Assembly: GCF_004135285.1 (NCBI RefSeq)
Contig: NZ_CP035494.1
Coordinates: forward strand, 372,001-436,000
Direction of reading: 5' to 3'
Origin: Microbacterium protaetiae
GTDB taxonomy: Bacteria; Actinomycetota; Actinomycetes; Actinomycetales; Microbacteriaceae
DNA: 64,000 nt
The position numbers were made by a program, and so were the translations under genes. Below are positions 43,488 to 51,612 of the stretch, piece after piece (positions within the stretch are counted from its first letter, which is position 1; each line of letters opens with the position of its first letter). The notes below the pieces were generated by a model that saw only the letters and a list, made by a program, of their open reading frames with translations, was not told where the DNA came from and searched no databases.

Positions 43488-44728
43488 CTGCGGCGAGGGC
43501 GATGCCTGTGCGCATGTCGGTGCTGCGCGCGATGCTCGTACTCGGCGTGCTGGAGGCGTTCGGGCCGCTCTCGATGGACGTCTACATGCCGCAACTGCCG
43601 CATCTGGCACGCGGCTTCGACGTGCCTGACTCGCTCGCGCAGGCAACGATGTCGGCGTGCATGATCGGGCTGGGGCTGGGTCAGCTCATCGCCGGGCCTC
43701 TCAGCGACCGTTTCGGCCGGCGGCGTCCCCTCGTCATCGGCGTGGCCGCGTTCGCGGTGCTGTCGGGGGCGTGCGCCGTCGCTCCGTCGATTCAGATCCT
43801 CCTTGTCGCGCGGTTCCTGCAGGGCGTGGCGGGGTCCGCGGGTTTGGTCATCTCGATGGCGGTGGCCCGCGACATGTTCAGCGGCGTCGAGCTGTCGCGC
43901 ATGCTGTCGATGCTCGCGCTCGTGTCGGGGTCGGCACCGGTGGTCGCCCCCCTGATCGGCGGTCAGCTCGCGCTGTTCATGGACTGGCGCGGGGTGTTCT
44001 GGGTGCTCACGGGTGTGGGCGTAGCACTCGTCGCGCTCGTGCTCTTCGGCCTGCCCGAGACGCTCGCGGCCGGCGTGCGGCACAGCGGAGGATTCGTCGA
44101 GCTGCGTCGACACATGGCAGCCGTGCTGCGCGACCGGCTGTTCGTCGCCGTGCTCGTGGTGGGTGCGACCAGCGGCATCGGGTTCTTCGCCTACCTCTCG
44201 ATGTCGAGCTTCGTGCTTGAGCAGGAGTTCGGTCTCACCCCGCAACAGTTCAGCTTCGTGTTCGCCGCAAACGCGGTCGCCAACATCGTCGGCGGGCAGC
44301 TGAGCCGGCTGATCGTCGCACGGATGACTCCGCAGCGTGTCTACCTGCTCGGGGCCCTCGCCACCGCGACGGCGACCGTCGCGCTCTTCGTATGGGCGCT
44401 GGTCGGAGCAGGCCTGGGCGCCATCGTCGTCGCGCTGGTCCTCTTCATGTTCTGCGTCGGCTTATCGGGGCCGAACGGCACGACGCTGGCCCTCACACAC
44501 CACGGATCGCGGGCGGGCACCGCAGCGGCCGTGATGGGGATGTCGTCGTTCGTCGTCGGCCCGATCGTGGCACCGCTGATCTCCTCGTGGGGGACCACGG
44601 CCGTGGTCATGGCGGCCACGATGGCCGCGGCATCCATCGTCGGCGCAACCGTCGCATGGTTCGCGGTGCGACCAGCCGCCCGTGGTGTCGCGGCGGATGC
44701 CACGCCCGCTTCCCCCGCCGAGGCTTGA
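43484..44728 (+). CDS. MFS drug-efflux transporter (Bcr/CflA family)
   Basis: A 414-residue, 12-helix transporter. SMDVYMPQLPHLARGFDV is the Bcr/CflA N-terminal signature, GPLSDRFGRRRPLVIG is the MFS motif A loop, and ARFLQGVAGSAGLVISMAVARD is the DHA1 motif C region. It would export a small compound by proton antiport. It overlaps the second esterase gene, so its cargo may be a product or toxic intermediate of that pathway (inference). The GTG at 43484 was taken as start; an ATG at 43502 is possible. Confidence 0.9.
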   Translation: MTAARAMPVRMSVLRAMLVLGVLEAFGPLSMDVYMPQLPHLARGFDVPDSLAQATMSACMIGLGLGQLIAGPLSDRFGRRRPLVIGVAAFAVLSGACAVAPSIQILLVARFLQGVAGSAGLVISMAVARDMFSGVELSRMLSMLALVSGSAPVVAPLIGGQLALFMDWRGVFWVLTGVGVALVALVLFGLPETLAAGVRHSGGFVELRRHMAAVLRDRLFVAVLVVGATSGIGFFAYLSMSSFVLEQEFGLTPQQFSFVFAANAVANIVGGQLSRLIVARMTPQRVYLLGALATATATVALFVWALVGAGLGAIVVALVLFMFCVGLSGPNGTTLALTHHGSRAGTAAAVMGMSSFVVGPIVAPLISSWGTTAVVMAATMAAASIVGATVAWFAVRPAARGVAADATPASPAEA

Positions 44729-44773
44729 CGGGAGTCATCCCGGAACAGGAAGGACGATCCCCACGCAGCGAGG

Positions 44774-45370
44774 TCAGGGAGCGCGGCGCCAGCCTGCCAG
44801 AAGCTGCGCAAGCATTTCCTCGCGGCGCGGTGCCCGCGCCAGCGGCGAGGCCTGCACCTGGCGCAATTGCAGTGCTTCGCACACCGCTAACACGGCGTCG
44901 GCCAGCCCGCGCACGGGGGTCGCGGCATCCAGGTCGCCGTCGGCGACGGCCTCGTCGAGGTGGCGGGCCATCCCCTCGCCCCATGCGCGCTCGACGCCAC
45001 GCGTGAGCTCGCGGAACTCCTCATGCGCGGGCAGCAGCCCCCAGAAGCTCACCACAACCGTCGCCTCATTGCGGGTCTGCGCATCGTGCGGCACGATCTC
45101 TCGGATCATCGCCCGCACGGCATCGAGCCCCCGTCGGCCCTCGAGCGCCGCCTGGATACGCGCATCGCTCTCACGGTAGACGCGCTCGAACGCCGCGCGC
45201 ACCACCTCGTCGAACCCACCGAAATAGTGCCACAGCGCGCCGGCGGCGATGCCAGCCTCGTCAGCGAGCACACGGCTCGTTGCCGCCGCGACGCCCGAGC
45301 GCGCGACGATGCGCAGATACGCGTCGACGATCTGGGCGCGGCGCTGGTCGGGGTCCACGCGTCTGGGCAC
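44774..45370 (-). CDS. TetR-family regulator 1 (BetI-like)
   Basis: A 198-residue repressor. The N-terminal HTH is IVARSGVAAATSRVLADEAGIAAGALWHYFGGFDEVVRAAF (residues ~21-61). The C-terminal ligand domain contains NEATVVVSFWGLLPAHEEF, as in BetI-type regulators. It is divergent from the copper amine oxidase gene, and a perfect TTGAGC-N4-GCTCAA palindrome lies between them, making autorepression and control of the oxidase likely. The inducer may be an amine or aldehyde (inference). Confidence 0.9.
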   Translation of the reverse strand: MPRRVDPDQRRAQIVDAYLRIVARSGVAAATSRVLADEAGIAAGALWHYFGGFDEVVRAAFERVYRESDARIQAALEGRRGLDAVRAMIREIVPHDAQTRNEATVVVSFWGLLPAHEEFRELTRGVERAWGEGMARHLDEAVADGDLDAATPVRGLADAVLAVCEALQLRQVQASPLARAPRREEMLAQLLAGWRRAP

Positions 45371-45433
45371 TCTTCGATCATGCCCGCTCGTCCGACTCCG
45401 ATGGGGTCGACGCGCGGCATTCTCGGAGTATTA

Positions 45434-45449
45434 TTGAGCAACCGCTCAA
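45434..45449. promoter_or_regulatory. Operator palindrome TTGAGC-N4-GCTCAA
   Basis: A perfect 16-bp inverted repeat between the divergent TetR and amine oxidase genes. It overlaps a TATTAT -10-like box at 45428-45433 by adjacency. It is the probable binding site of the TetR protein encoded at 44774-45370. Confidence 0.65.
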
Positions 45450-45490
45450 ACTTACGTGTGCGCCCGCGCACGGCTTGGAGAGGATTCGCA

Positions 45491-47461
45491 ATGTCGCACC
45501 CCGAGCACGCCCCTGCACCACAGCACCCCCTCGATCCCCTCACCGGCGTCGAGATCGACCGCGCCCGCGAGATCCTCGTGGCCGCAGGTCTTCTCGGCGA
45601 CACATGGCGTGTACCGATGCTGCTGCCCGATGAGCCCACCAAAGACGAGCTCGCGGCGTGGAATCCCGGCGACGAGATCGACCGGCGGGTCGACGTCACG
45701 CTGATGGATGCCGCGACCGGCCGCGTCATCGAGGCCATTGTCTCGATCACCCGGGGCGAGGTCATCAGGGCTCACGAGCACGCTGCATCCGAGCCACCCT
45801 ATGGCCAGCCGCAGTACCTCTTCGAGGAGTACGGCCGTGCTCAGGAGATCGTCAAGGCCTCTCCCGAGTGGCAGGCGGCAATGCGCCGGCGTGGCCTTGA
45901 AGACCGGATCGACCTCGCGTTCTGCTCGCCACTCGCGCCGGGTTTCGTCGGCCGGGCGAACGAGGTGGGGCGGCGCGTCATCCGATCGCTCACGTTCCTG
46001 CGCGACAGCGAAGACGACATTCCATGGGCGCACCCCGTGGAGGGCCTCATCGTTCACATCGACCTCGTGAAGAACGAGGTCATCGGCATCGAAGACGAGG
46101 GAGATACCCCGGTTCCGGCCGGCAGCGGCCAGTACACGGGCGAGGCTGTGGGACCGGTGCGCACTTCGCTCAAGCCCATCGAGATCACCCAGCCCGAAGG
46201 GCCCAGCTTCCACGTCGACGGCTCGCATGTGCAGTGGGAGAACTGGTCGTTGCGTGTCGGCTTCAACGCCCGCGAAGGCCTGGTACTGCATGACGTGCGC
46301 TTCGCCGACCGGCCGGTGTTGGCGCGCGCGAGCGTACCGGAGATGGTGGTTCCCTACGGCGACACCAGCAACACCCGGTTCTGGATAAGCTACTTCGACG
46401 CAGGAGAGTACCTGCTCGGCAAGAACGCGAACCACCTCGAGCTCGGCTGCGACTGCCTGGGCGTCATCCGCTATTTCGACGGATACGTCGCCGACGACCA
46501 CGGCCACGCGGTGCAGATCCCCAACGTCGTGTGCATGCACGAGGAGGATTACGGCATCCTCTGGAAGCACACCGAGCAGGGCCCGGTCGGCGCTCAGGTT
46601 CGGCGCTCGCGGCGGCTCGTCGTCTCGTACTTCTCGACGATCGGCAACTACGACTACGGCTTCTACTGGTACTTCTACTTGGACGGCTCGATCCACCTCG
46701 AGGCGAAAGCCACGGGCATCGTGTTCGTCGGCGCGGGCGAGCCGGGAAGCACGAACCCACACGCGAACGAGATAGCACCGGGCGTGTTCGCGCCTGTGCA
46801 CCAGCACCTGTTCTGCGCACGGCTCGATGTCGCGGTCGACGGTGAAGACAATCGTCTCGTCGAAATCGACGCGGCGCGCATTCCCATGGGCGAGCAGAAC
46901 CCGTTTGGCAACGCCTTCACCTGGACCTCGACGACGCTGGCCACCGAGCAGCAGGCGCAGCGCGAGGCGGACACCTCGGTCGCACGCGTCTGGGAGGTGC
47001 AGTCGGCTTCGAAGACCAACTACACCGGCGCGCCCACTGCCTACCATCTGATCCCCGAGCCGACAGCGCTGTTGATGGCAGATCCCGGCTCATCGGTGGC
47101 AGCGCGCGCCGCATTCGCGACCAAGCACATCTGGGCAACCGCGTACGAGCCGGGCCAGATCTGGCCGGCGGGCCGCTACCCGAACGCACACCAGGGCGGC
47201 GCCGGGCTGCCGGCATACTCGGCCGGCAACCGGTCGATCGACGGCGAAGATTTCGTGCTCTGGCACACGTTCGGTCTCACGCACATTCCGCGCACCGAGG
47301 ACTGGCCGATCATGCCCGTCGACTACGCCGGATTCTGGTTCAAGCCGTACGGGTTCCTTGACCGCAATCCCGCAATGGACGTGCCCGAATCCAGCCAGGC
47401 ACACGCGCGGGACGGTGGATCATGCTGCTGCGGCGGAGGGCCCTGCCATTGCGATCACTGA
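45491..47461 (+). CDS. Copper-containing primary-amine oxidase with a Cys-rich tail
   Basis: A 656-residue cytoplasmic-type enzyme that oxidises primary amines to aldehydes with release of NH3 and H2O2. The TPQ cofactor Tyr is in TIGNYDYGFYWYF (Tyr387). Copper ligands are the paired His in PVHQHLFC and a later His in LTHIPRTEDWPIMPVD. The catalytic Asp is in SYFDAGEYLLG. Homology to the family ends near residue 640, but the protein continues into GGSCCCGGGPCHCDH, a tail with five Cys and two His that may bind metal. The ATG at 45491 follows GAGAGGA. It is divergent from the TetR gene. Confidence 0.94.
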   Translation: MSHPEHAPAPQHPLDPLTGVEIDRAREILVAAGLLGDTWRVPMLLPDEPTKDELAAWNPGDEIDRRVDVTLMDAATGRVIEAIVSITRGEVIRAHEHAASEPPYGQPQYLFEEYGRAQEIVKASPEWQAAMRRRGLEDRIDLAFCSPLAPGFVGRANEVGRRVIRSLTFLRDSEDDIPWAHPVEGLIVHIDLVKNEVIGIEDEGDTPVPAGSGQYTGEAVGPVRTSLKPIEITQPEGPSFHVDGSHVQWENWSLRVGFNAREGLVLHDVRFADRPVLARASVPEMVVPYGDTSNTRFWISYFDAGEYLLGKNANHLELGCDCLGVIRYFDGYVADDHGHAVQIPNVVCMHEEDYGILWKHTEQGPVGAQVRRSRRLVVSYFSTIGNYDYGFYWYFYLDGSIHLEAKATGIVFVGAGEPGSTNPHANEIAPGVFAPVHQHLFCARLDVAVDGEDNRLVEIDAARIPMGEQNPFGNAFTWTSTTLATEQQAQREADTSVARVWEVQSASKTNYTGAPTAYHLIPEPTALLMADPGSSVAARAAFATKHIWATAYEPGQIWPAGRYPNAHQGGAGLPAYSAGNRSIDGEDFVLWHTFGLTHIPRTEDWPIMPVDYAGFWFKPYGFLDRNPAMDVPESSQAHARDGGSCCCGGGPCHCDH

Positions 47462-47652
47462 GCGTGCGGATTCCCAGCGCCGGGTGAGTCTCGGCTCGCG
47501 GTGTTCGACACCGTCGCCCCCTCTCCAATCGTAGGAAATAGAATGGGTCCGTCCCCCGCGTCGCGCGGGCGGCGCCGACCGCTCCGGCACGGCACCGCAG
47601 TCATACACTGGGAAACCACCGCGCACGTGCACGAATGGAGTCCTCCACAGCC

Positions 47653-48270
47653 ATGCCCAAAGCCATCGACCACGACCAGCGACGCCGCGACATCATCGAC
47701 GTCACCTGGAAACTGATCGTGAAGGGAGGGCTCGAGGCTGCCACGATGCGCGAGATCGCATCCGAGGCAGGCTTCGCCAATGGCGCACTCAAGCACTACT
47801 TTCCGGGCAAGGACGACATCATCCAGGGCGCCTATCAGCTCTCGATGGACCGCATCGTGGAGCGTCTGACCGAGTCTACGAAGGGCCTGACCGGCATCGA
47901 TGCCTTCCGTGCGATCGTCCGCGCGACAATGCCATTGGATGCCGAATCCCGCGATTCCGCCCGCGTACTGTTGGCCTTCTGGGAACGGGGACTCTCGTCC
48001 GACACGATCCGCGATGCATACCAGGGGCACCTCGCCGGCTGGCGCTCAGACTCGCTGGAGCTCATCGCCCAATGCCGGGCGCAGGGGCTGATCGACACCG
48101 ACGCGAGCGACGAGGAGATCGTCCGGGAGATGATCTACATGAATGTGGGTGCCACCGTGCTCAGCGCCATCACCCCCGACTTCTCCGACCGAGCCAACCT
48201 GGAAGCGATGATCGACGGCTTCTTCGAACGGTTGGGAGTGCCACGTGAGACCGGGCCCGGATCCGAATAA
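47653..48270 (+). CDS. TetR-family regulator 2
   Basis: A 205-residue regulator: HTH IVKGGLEAATMREIASEAGFANGALKHYFPGKDDIIQGAY (residues ~21-60), then a BetI-type C-terminal domain (SARVLLAFWERGL). The ATG at 47653 was chosen over one at 47635 because homology starts at MPKAIDHDQRR and a GGAG lies upstream. It is convergent with the third esterase gene. It may control the 48-62 kb genes; several promoters there carry related palindromes. A TAGAAT -10-like box lies at ~47540. Confidence 0.88.
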   Translation: MPKAIDHDQRRRDIIDVTWKLIVKGGLEAATMREIASEAGFANGALKHYFPGKDDIIQGAYQLSMDRIVERLTESTKGLTGIDAFRAIVRATMPLDAESRDSARVLLAFWERGLSSDTIRDAYQGHLAGWRSDSLELIAQCRAQGLIDTDASDEEIVREMIYMNVGATVLSAITPDFSDRANLEAMIDGFFERLGVPRETGPGSE

Positions 48271-48290
48271 GACCTGAGCCCGGCCGGTCT

Positions 48291-49277
48291 TCAGGCGAGG
48301 ATCCTTCGCAGCCAGCTCATCCGCGCGTCGTTCGCCGCCCGGCTGACGATGGCCTCGGGCGAAAACCCGCTGAAGCCGTGGTGCGCACCCGACCAGACAT
48401 GCAACTCGGCCTGGCCTCCGGCTGCCCAGATGCGTGACGCATACTCGACAGCCTCGACGCGGAAGACCTCGGCTGCACCCACCTCGATGAACGCGGGCGG
48501 CAGGTCGGAGAGATCCTCCATGCGATTCGGCGCCGCCGACCAGTGCACCCGGTCGGTCCCGGCATCTTCCCCCAGCAGCGCCTTCCAGCCGGTGTCGTTG
48601 TTGTTCCGATCCCACACGCCGATGAGATCGTACTGGCGGGTGGAGACCGAGGTGTTTCGGTCATCGATCATCGGTGCGTCCAGCAGCTGGCCGACCAGCT
48701 TCGGGCCCCCGCGTTCGCGCGCCAGCAACGACACGGCAGCCGACAGGCCGCCGCCGGCAGACGAGCCCATGACGAGGATGCGCTCGGCATCGACGCCCAG
48801 GTCGGCCGCGTGCGCCGAGAACCAGACCAGGCCCGCGTAACAGTCCTCAACACCGGAGGGCCAAGGATTCTCGGGCGCCAATCGGTACTCGACTGAGACG
48901 CCCACGGCGCCGAACTCCAGCACGAGCGGAATGAGGGCCCCCGCGGCCATGAACCGGTTGCCCAACACCATGCCACCGCCGTGGATTGCATACAGCCCCG
49001 AGGCGCCGTGAACCGGATCCTTCGGGCGCACGATCGTCAGCACGATCTCGGGGTCATCGTGTGACGGTCCGGGGATCGAAACCTCTTCGATGCGTACCGG
49101 CGCATCACCGGCCATGGGTGCGAGGTCGGTGCCGATGATCCGGTCGACGTGCTCGCGACTGGCCACAATCGTGTCGGCGCGCAGTGGCATCGGCTCGAAG
49201 ACCTGCCGCATCATCTCCATTCCGACCAGTAGCTCGGGGTCGTAGGGCACCGGCGGCACCCGCTCGTAGTCCGACAT
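48291..49277 (-). CDS. HSL-family (family IV) alpha/beta-hydrolase, copy 3
   Basis: A 328-residue esterase paralogous to the two at 41.5-43.5 kb: HGGG in YAIHGGGMVLG, nucleophile GSSAGGG, acid region EVGAAEVFRVEAVEYA, His in GAHHGFSGF, and the shared NNNDTGWKALLG block. The ATG at 49277 follows GGAGAAGGA. It is the last gene of a minus-strand group with an aldo/keto reductase and an alcohol dehydrogenase. It differs from copy 2 mainly at the N-terminus and in the cap region, suggesting different substrates. Confidence 0.9.
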   Translation of the reverse strand: MSDYERVPPVPYDPELLVGMEMMRQVFEPMPLRADTIVASREHVDRIIGTDLAPMAGDAPVRIEEVSIPGPSHDDPEIVLTIVRPKDPVHGASGLYAIHGGGMVLGNRFMAAGALIPLVLEFGAVGVSVEYRLAPENPWPSGVEDCYAGLVWFSAHAADLGVDAERILVMGSSAGGGLSAAVSLLARERGGPKLVGQLLDAPMIDDRNTSVSTRQYDLIGVWDRNNNDTGWKALLGEDAGTDRVHWSAAPNRMEDLSDLPPAFIEVGAAEVFRVEAVEYASRIWAAGGQAELHVWSGAHHGFSGFSPEAIVSRAANDARMSWLRRILA

Positions 49278-49406
49278 TCCTTCTCCACTCTGAGAGCGCG
49301 GGCGATTCCCGCGAGGGTGCGCGTCATCGCGCGATGATCGGGCCCGTGGCCCGGAGGATGTGGGATGCCGGTTCCCGGCCGTAACGGTGGGCACCGGCAT
49401 CCCACG

Positions 49407-50366
49407 TCACGGCCCTTCGGGGTCGACGATGTCCTTGTCGGCCCAGAACGGGTCGACGGCCGCCCGCACCTCTGCGCTGCCGATCTGCTCGACGAGTTCG
49501 AAGGCGGCGATGTTGTCTTCGAGCTGGCTGAGCTTGGTGGCCCCGAACAACGTCGTCACGTTGGCCGGATGCGTGAGCGTGAAGGCGATCGCCAGGCGTG
49601 CGGGCGTGGTACCGAGCTTTTCGGCCGTCGCGACGTAGTCCGGCAGGTACCTCAGCAGCTTCGCGCGAACATCGCCCGGGTCGCGACCGACCTCGCGCGT
49701 GAGGTCGGTGCGTCCGGCGAGATACCCGCCCTCAAGGCAGTCCGACGCCTCGAACACGAACCCGTCGTCGAACAGCCTCGCGAAGGGCTCGCCGTCGGGG
49801 ATCGACCGGCGCGCCACCGAGTACTTCAGCTGAGCGAACGCGGGGCCCACCAGACCCTCGGCAGCGGCGACCCGGCGCAACTCGGCGATGTTGCCAGCCG
49901 ACCAGTTGTTCACGCCCCAGGCACGGGTCAGGCCATGGTCGACAAGCTCCTGCATCGCGCTCGCGATCTGCGTCATGTTCAGGTCGTCGCGATGGATGTC
50001 GCCCAGCACGACGAGGTCGGCGTGGTCGGTGCCCACGCGCAACAACGCCCGCTCGAGTTGCGGCACGAAGCCGCCATCGTAGGCGTCGGTCCACACCTTC
50101 TCGGACAGCAGCCAGTCCTCGCGGGGCGCGCCGACGGCGCGGATGATCGCCGAGAACAGCACGTCGGTGATGGCCGGCGGCTGCATGCCCGGGAACCCGT
50201 AGACACCGACGTCGAACAGGTTGACGCCGTGTTCGATCGCGGTGCTCAGCAGCGTGACGGCGTCCTCGAAGTCCATCCGGTCGTAGGTGTGCCACGAACC
50301 CAGGGCGAGGGCCGGCACCTCGAAGCCCGCGTCGCCCAGAGTGCGGCGGGGAACGGTCGCTGTCAT
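49407..50366 (-). CDS. Aldo/keto reductase 1
   Basis: A 319-residue NADPH-dependent (beta/alpha)8-barrel enzyme. The catalytic tetrad can be read as Asp and Tyr in FDVGVYGFPG, Lys in LSEKVWTD and His in LGDIHRDD. WGVNNWSAGNIAEL and QLKYSVARR belong to the cofactor and substrate face. The ATG at 50366 has AGGAGGAGAG upstream. It is paralogous to the enzyme at 53895-54908. It lies 23 bp after the alcohol dehydrogenase gene and is probably co-transcribed. It reduces or oxidises a carbonyl or alcohol intermediate that is not identified. Confidence 0.86.
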   Translation of the reverse strand: MTATVPRRTLGDAGFEVPALALGSWHTYDRMDFEDAVTLLSTAIEHGVNLFDVGVYGFPGMQPPAITDVLFSAIIRAVGAPREDWLLSEKVWTDAYDGGFVPQLERALLRVGTDHADLVVLGDIHRDDLNMTQIASAMQELVDHGLTRAWGVNNWSAGNIAELRRVAAAEGLVGPAFAQLKYSVARRSIPDGEPFARLFDDGFVFEASDCLEGGYLAGRTDLTREVGRDPGDVRAKLLRYLPDYVATAEKLGTTPARLAIAFTLTHPANVTTLFGATKLSQLEDNIAAFELVEQIGSAEVRAAVDPFWADKDIVDPEGP

Positions 50367-50389
50367 GATCTCTCCTCCTCTACGCATCG

Positions 50390-51499
50390 TCAGCCCAGTC
50401 GCGGGTCGACGACAGCCTTCAGCTCGGTCTGCTCGTGCATGTGCACGATGCACTCGGATGCCTCGGTGAGCCCGACGGGCGCGCTGAACAGGGCGTCCCA
50501 GTCGTAGCGGTCGGCGAAGGCGCGAAAGAACTCGATCGCGTGGAAGTAGTCCGACACGTCACCGTTGATGGAGCCCACGACCGTGAGTTCCTTGCCCATG
50601 ATCCCGGACAGCGGGAACGGTTCGCCGACCGGGCCGGTGCTGCCGATGACCACGAACGTACCGCGGGCGGCGGCCATGCCGATAGCCTCGGGGCCGACAC
50701 TGGGTGCACCCGCGACGTCGATGATGAAGTTCGCGCCGGCGCCGCCGGTCAACTCCATCACCTGCGTGACGATCCCCTCGCTGCCCGCCGAGATGTTGAC
50801 GGTGTGATCGGCGCCGAACCGCTTCGCGATCTCGAGCCGCTCGTCGGGGCCGCCGACGGTGATGACCTTGGACGCGCCCGAGACCTTGGCGACCGCCGTC
50901 GCGAACACGCCGAGCGCGCCCGCACCCTGCACGACGACGGTGTCGCCCACGCGGACGCCGCCGGCGCGGTCGAAACCGCGCAGCACGGTCTTGGCAGCAC
51001 ACCCGGCCATCGCCGCCCACGCGTCCTTGACCTCATCGGGCAGGATGAGCTTCTGCGCACCCGGGGTGACGTATGCGTACTCCGACAGGCCCGCGGTCGC
51101 GAACGGTGGCACATCGCTCCGCTGCATGAAGCCATAGCCACGGCGCTGGCAGAACACCGGCTCGCGCAGCACGGTGCATCCGAAGCACTGCCCGCACACC
51201 GACTCGGACCAGCCGATGCGCTGGCCGATCTCGAGCGGGCGTCCGGTGGCGTCGTGTGCGCCCTCACCCACCGCGATTACCTCGCCGACCATTTCGTGGC
51301 CAAGAACCATCGGCAGCATTCCGGGGAAGCTCATCTTGCCTTCCCAGATCTCGATGTCGGTGCCGCACAGCGTGGAGCAGACCAGCCGCACCAGGGCGGC
51401 GCCGGGTTCGATGGTCTCGGGCAGCGGCAGGTCCTGCAGCTCGAGCGGGGCACCATGCTCGACGAGGACGGCGGCTCGGGTGGATGTGGGAAGCGTCAT
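50390..51499 (-). CDS. Zinc-dependent alcohol dehydrogenase (MDR superfamily)
   Basis: A 369-residue medium-chain dehydrogenase. The catalytic zinc site is Cys in CSTLCGTDIEIWEG, His-Glu in GHEMVGEV and a distal Cys in MAGCAAKTVLRG. The structural zinc lobe is CGQCFGC...CQRRGYG. The Rossmann motif GAGALGVFA near residue 190 binds NAD(P). It is the first gene of the ADH-AKR-esterase run, divergent from the amidohydrolase, with a palindromic operator candidate in between. Confidence 0.9.
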   Translation of the reverse strand: MTLPTSTRAAVLVEHGAPLELQDLPLPETIEPGAALVRLVCSTLCGTDIEIWEGKMSFPGMLPMVLGHEMVGEVIAVGEGAHDATGRPLEIGQRIGWSESVCGQCFGCTVLREPVFCQRRGYGFMQRSDVPPFATAGLSEYAYVTPGAQKLILPDEVKDAWAAMAGCAAKTVLRGFDRAGGVRVGDTVVVQGAGALGVFATAVAKVSGASKVITVGGPDERLEIAKRFGADHTVNISAGSEGIVTQVMELTGGAGANFIIDVAGAPSVGPEAIGMAAARGTFVVIGSTGPVGEPFPLSGIMGKELTVVGSINGDVSDYFHAIEFFRAFADRYDWDALFSAPVGLTEASECIVHMHEQTELKAVVDPRLG

Positions 51500-51574
51500 C
51501 GCAATTCCATTTCTTCCGGTTCTTCCGGTTCGAAGAAGTTGTCACTCCTTCGCGGCGTGTGGTTTAGTCTACAT

Positions 51575-51589
51575 ACGTTGACACAACGT
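51575..51589. promoter_or_regulatory. Operator-like palindrome in the ADH/amidohydrolase divergent promoter
   Basis: ACGTTGACACAACGT is a perfect inverted repeat (six-base arms, three-base centre) that contains a TTGACA -35-like box. It lies ~24 bp before the amidohydrolase start. It resembles palindromes upstream of 53895 and 56868. Confidence 0.5.
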
Positions 51590-51612
51590 GCCACAAGTGA
51601 GAAGAGGAACGC

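Noticed and set aside
44960..45490. A 177-codon N-terminal extension of the copper amine oxidase
   Set aside because: It runs antisense through the TetR gene and the divergent promoter; the family fold starts after ATG 45491.
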